DNA from: Planctomycetota bacterium
GTDB lineage: Bacteria; Planctomycetota; UBA8108
Assembly: GCA_002695115.1 (NCBI GenBank)
Contig: NZOA01000069.1
Span: 12,046 to 19,308, forward strand
Direction: 5' to 3'
DNA: 7,263 nt
Shown here one piece after another: positions 5,402 to 7,263 of this stretch. The position numbers and the translations under genes are program-made. Within the stretch, counting starts at the first letter, position 1. The number at the start of each line of letters is the position of its first letter. Below the pieces are notes generated by a model. The model had not been told where the DNA came from, searched no databases, and saw nothing but the letters and a program-made list of their open reading frames with translations.

Positions 5402-5782
5402 TCAGTCTCTCCCTCTCCACGCGTTCCCGCGCCTCAGGTACTCCGGGTCCGGGGGGGGGATAAACGAACCTGTGGAGCCATCGTAAAAATTGTCGTCGTC
5501 ATCGTAATAACCGGCCTTCAATCTCCTGCGATAGAGCTCGCGCAGAGCGTCACGCCGCTCCTGGACCCTGAAGAAGGAAACATCCACAGTATGAAACTCC
5601 TCGACGAGGGTCTCCTTCTCCGACTCGCTAAGCTCCTCCCCGCTGTAGACCTTGATGCCCGCGAGGCGAAGCTCGTCTATCCTCTTGAGCAAAGGGTTAA
5701 TGCGGACGTGGCAGGAGCTCAGGAGCAGGGCGAAAAGAAGCAGGAGAACAGGCGCGGACCGATTTGAAGCAGAGGAGCTCAT
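5402..5782 (-). CDS. Small lipoprotein of unknown function
   Basis: I do not recognise a family for this 126-residue protein. It starts at ATG 5782, overlapping the kinase stop as ATGA. Residues 11-23 are a strong hydrophobic export segment (PVLLLLFALLLSS), followed by Cys24 in the lipobox LSSC, so membrane anchoring by lipid is likely. The mature part is mostly charged helix (residues 30-90, with ELSESEKETLVEEFH and RRDALRELYRRRLKAG), then an acidic aromatic patch YYDDDDNFYDG, then a Pro-rich turn (IPPPDPEYL) and a basic tail. The helical part might bind a partner. The Pro triplet is encoded by a run of nine C (nine G at 5451-5459 on the plus strand), where a one-base slip would change the C-terminus. 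No good binding site is seen in front of the start, consistent with translation coupled to the kinase. Coding seems real from the export signal and the tight junction. Confidence 0.75.
   Translation of the reverse strand: MSSSASNRSAPVLLLLFALLLSSCHVRINPLLKRIDELRLAGIKVYSGEELSESEKETLVEEFHTVDVSFFRVQERRDALRELYRRRLKAGYYDDDDNFYDGSTGSFIPPPDPEYLRRGNAWRGRD
5451..5459. repeat. Nine-base homopolymer (G9) inside the lipoprotein gene
   Basis: Nine G in a row on the plus strand, read as nine C in the gene, cover the codons for Ile-Pro-Pro-Pro. Loss of one base would end the protein after a few altered residues; gain of one base would read on past the present stop to a TGA about 35 codons later. Such tracts are slippage-prone in cells and error-prone in sequencing. 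Confidence 0.9.
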
Positions 5783-7263
5783 CTTTGCGCGAAAGCCTCG
5801 ATTTTTTCCATTGGGTCGCCGCCGCCGCCCAGGGCATGGTCCTCACAGGCCTCGTAGACTCTCTTCAACTCATCGTAGACCGCCACCAGCTCCGGCTCGG
5901 GAGAAATTCTACTCTCGGCCACCGGCTCCGCGAAATCAGCGATGATCTCGTCCCAGGAAATCGACCCGCCCCCGGCCAACTCGTCGGCATGGTACGCCCG
6001 CAGGGCGGCGCCCAGCGCGGCCGAATTCCCGACCTTGAACTGGTAGACCTCCGCGTCAAAGACCTGCGACATGATGTGCAGGATCTCCTTATTGCAGGAG
6101 GCGCCGCCGGTGGCATAAATCGATTCGGGCTTGACCCCCATCCAGCGGGAGTGAATAGCCATGGCCATCATCTGCGCCTCGATGACAGCCCGGACGTTAG
6201 CCGGGCCATCATCTGCGCTGAGACCGTATCGCCGGACACCCGGCTCCTGGACATAGGGTGTAATCTCAGGTTCAAACCAGGGCAGCAGGATCGCGCCGCC
6301 GTTGCCCACCGGGGTGTCTCTCAGCGCGGCGGAAAAACCCTCCCAGTCGAGTCCCGCGGCATTACAGATTTTCTCGCGCGCCAGGGAACCGTTCTTGAAG
6401 CAGATCAGGCTCATATAATCACCCGTAGGCGCTCCAAAGGTATGACCTTCCATGGCCGGGTCAACCCGGGACTCGGGGAGATAGCCAAAGAGCGTGTCGC
6501 TGGTTCCGAGCGAGATCGCCAGCCGCCCGGACTTTACGAGACCGACCCCGACCAGGCTGCAGGGATTGTCCCCGGACCAGCAGATCACCCGGGTTTTCGG
6601 GGAGCAGCCGTGGCGCTCGACCCAGAAATCCGAAAGCGGTCCGACCACCGACCAGGACTCTTCGATGGCCGGCAGCTTGTCAACAAGCCCGGGAGCGGTA
6701 GCATCGAGGGCCGCAGGGGCCCAGTCCTTCTCGCGAAGATCCATCAGGTTCATTCCAGCCCCATCGCCCGGATCTATCGGAGCATCGGCTCCCGCCAGCA
6801 AGCTGGCCATGAAAGAGCTGACGAGGTGTATGCGATCGGTCGCCTCGTAGCCGGCGGGATCTTCTGTATGGAATTTTCGGATCTGCGGACCGGTGAATCT
6901 CTCGAAGGCTCTCGATCCCGTCAAGCCGGCGAGCTCGAGGTCCCCTCCCACCTCAGCCGTGATCATCGCACACTCGGCCGCGGTGCTGGAATCCATCCAG
7001 ATTGGCGAGGTAGGACGAGAGAAGATGTCCTGGATCTGACCAACCAATGAGACCGATGGGTCGAGGGCTGCCAGCCGGGTAACCGCATCGGCGTTGAGGT
7101 AGACGCTTCCGTGCTGCTGGCCCGAGCCCGCGATGGCCTGCAGCTCGCCGATCGGAAAGTTCCCTTTGCGGGAAAGATCCTCGAAAAGCCTGTCGAGAGC
7201 CTCCGCCCACATCAGCGGATTGGAGTGCGCCACCAGGGGATCGGAGTTCGCAAGCACCCCGTT
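5779..7263 (-). CDS. xylB: Xylulokinase-type FGGY carbohydrate kinase (5' end off window)
   Basis: The frame is open to the right edge, so the N-terminus is missing: 494 codons are present, and by comparison with human XYLB-type kinases (about 530 residues) some 50 residues, including the first phosphate-binding D-x-S/G-T loop, lie outside. A GTG at 7257 is internal to the frame and not a credible start. Counting that GTG as residue 1, visible signs are LMW at 15-17, the substrate loop SGQQHGSVY at 45-53, MDSST at 88-92, the catalytic-base region DPGDGAGMNLMD at 162-173 with Asp165, the ATP loop SLGTSDTLFG at 249-258, TGGASCNK at 383-390 and the closing adenine-binding segment GNSAALGAALRAYH at 410-423. 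The pattern is that of the XYLB-like xylulokinase branch, which phosphorylates D-xylulose to xylulose 5-phosphate in the cytoplasm; other ketopentoses remain possible. Its stop overlaps the lipoprotein start. Confidence 0.9.
   Translation of the reverse strand, partial: NGVLANSDPLVAHSNPLMWAEALDRLFEDLSRKGNFPIGELQAIAGSGQQHGSVYLNADAVTRLAALDPSVSLVGQIQDIFSRPTSPIWMDSSTAAECAMITAEVGGDLELAGLTGSRAFERFTGPQIRKFHTEDPAGYEATDRIHLVSSFMASLLAGADAPIDPGDGAGMNLMDLREKDWAPAALDATAPGLVDKLPAIEESWSVVGPLSDFWVERHGCSPKTRVICWSGDNPCSLVGVGLVKSGRLAISLGTSDTLFGYLPESRVDPAMEGHTFGAPTGDYMSLICFKNGSLAREKICNAAGLDWEGFSAALRDTPVGNGGAILLPWFEPEITPYVQEPGVRRYGLSADDGPANVRAVIEAQMMAMAIHSRWMGVKPESIYATGGASCNKEILHIMSQVFDAEVYQFKVGNSAALGAALRAYHADELAGGGSISWDEIIADFAEPVAESRISPEPELVAVYDELKRVYEACEDHALGGGGDPMEKIEAFAQR

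Noticed and set aside
5764..7050. Long open frame (428 codons) on the plus strand opposite the kinase gene
   Set aside because: It is fully antisense to a kinase with all expected motifs; such frames arise from G/C-rich codon use. It has no recognisable domain and its composition (Arg, Gly, Pro, His rich) is that of a shadow frame.
1..7263. tRNA, rRNA, CRISPR array, insertion sequence or attachment site
   Set aside because: No cloverleaf pattern, regularly spaced repeats, transposase motifs or terminal inverted repeats were seen on either strand by reading.

Overview
The window is a gene-dense stretch of high-G+C bacterial chromosome. It holds ten protein-coding genes, two of them cut by the window edges, on both strands, with no RNA genes, insertion sequences or CRISPR array that I can see. 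The mix of genes suggests a heterotrophic bacterium of the PVC/Planctomycetota or Acidobacteriota kind: a secreted protein that resembles family-9 carbohydrate-binding modules, a secreted serine hydrolase, a lone c-type cytochrome lipoprotein paired with a YVTN beta-propeller, and two sugar kinases. This placement is inferred from gene content only; there is no phylogenetic marker in the window.

Layout, left to right. At 1-137 (-) is the N-terminus of an exported protein. A 135 bp divergent spacer, containing a terminator-like hairpin in the leader of that gene, separates it from a pyridoxamine-phosphate-oxidase-like flavoprotein (273-716 +). This gene converges, 7 bp apart, on a DJ-1/PfpI protein (724-1287 -). 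A 111 bp divergent spacer, with a 13-base palindrome and a 9-bp tandem repeat, precedes dgoK (1399-2349 +). dgoK overlaps by 4 bases a CYTH-domain gene (2346-2855 +), and a secreted alpha/beta hydrolase (2982-3713 +) follows 126 bp later. Everything right of 3748 is on the minus strand. In transcription order this is a xylulokinase-type FGGY kinase (5' end off the window, 7263-5779), a small unknown lipoprotein coupled to it by an ATGA overlap (5782-5402), a 122 bp gap, a secreted YVTN beta-propeller (5279-4236) and a cytochrome c lipoprotein coupled to it by another ATGA overlap (4239-3748).

How the genes may work together. Two sugar kinases (2-dehydro-3-deoxygalactonate kinase and a xylulokinase) and exported proteins of carbohydrate-user type point to a sugar/sugar-acid catabolic neighbourhood, although the matching aldolase, isomerase and transporters are not in view. 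The propeller and the cytochrome look like one extracytoplasmic redox or electron-transfer module. Three couplings are unusual enough to check: dgoK with a CYTH (adenylate cyclase/triphosphatase-type) protein, a cytoplasmic kinase with a lipoprotein, and the propeller with the cytochrome. I did not find a clearly new defence, mobile or RNA-based system.
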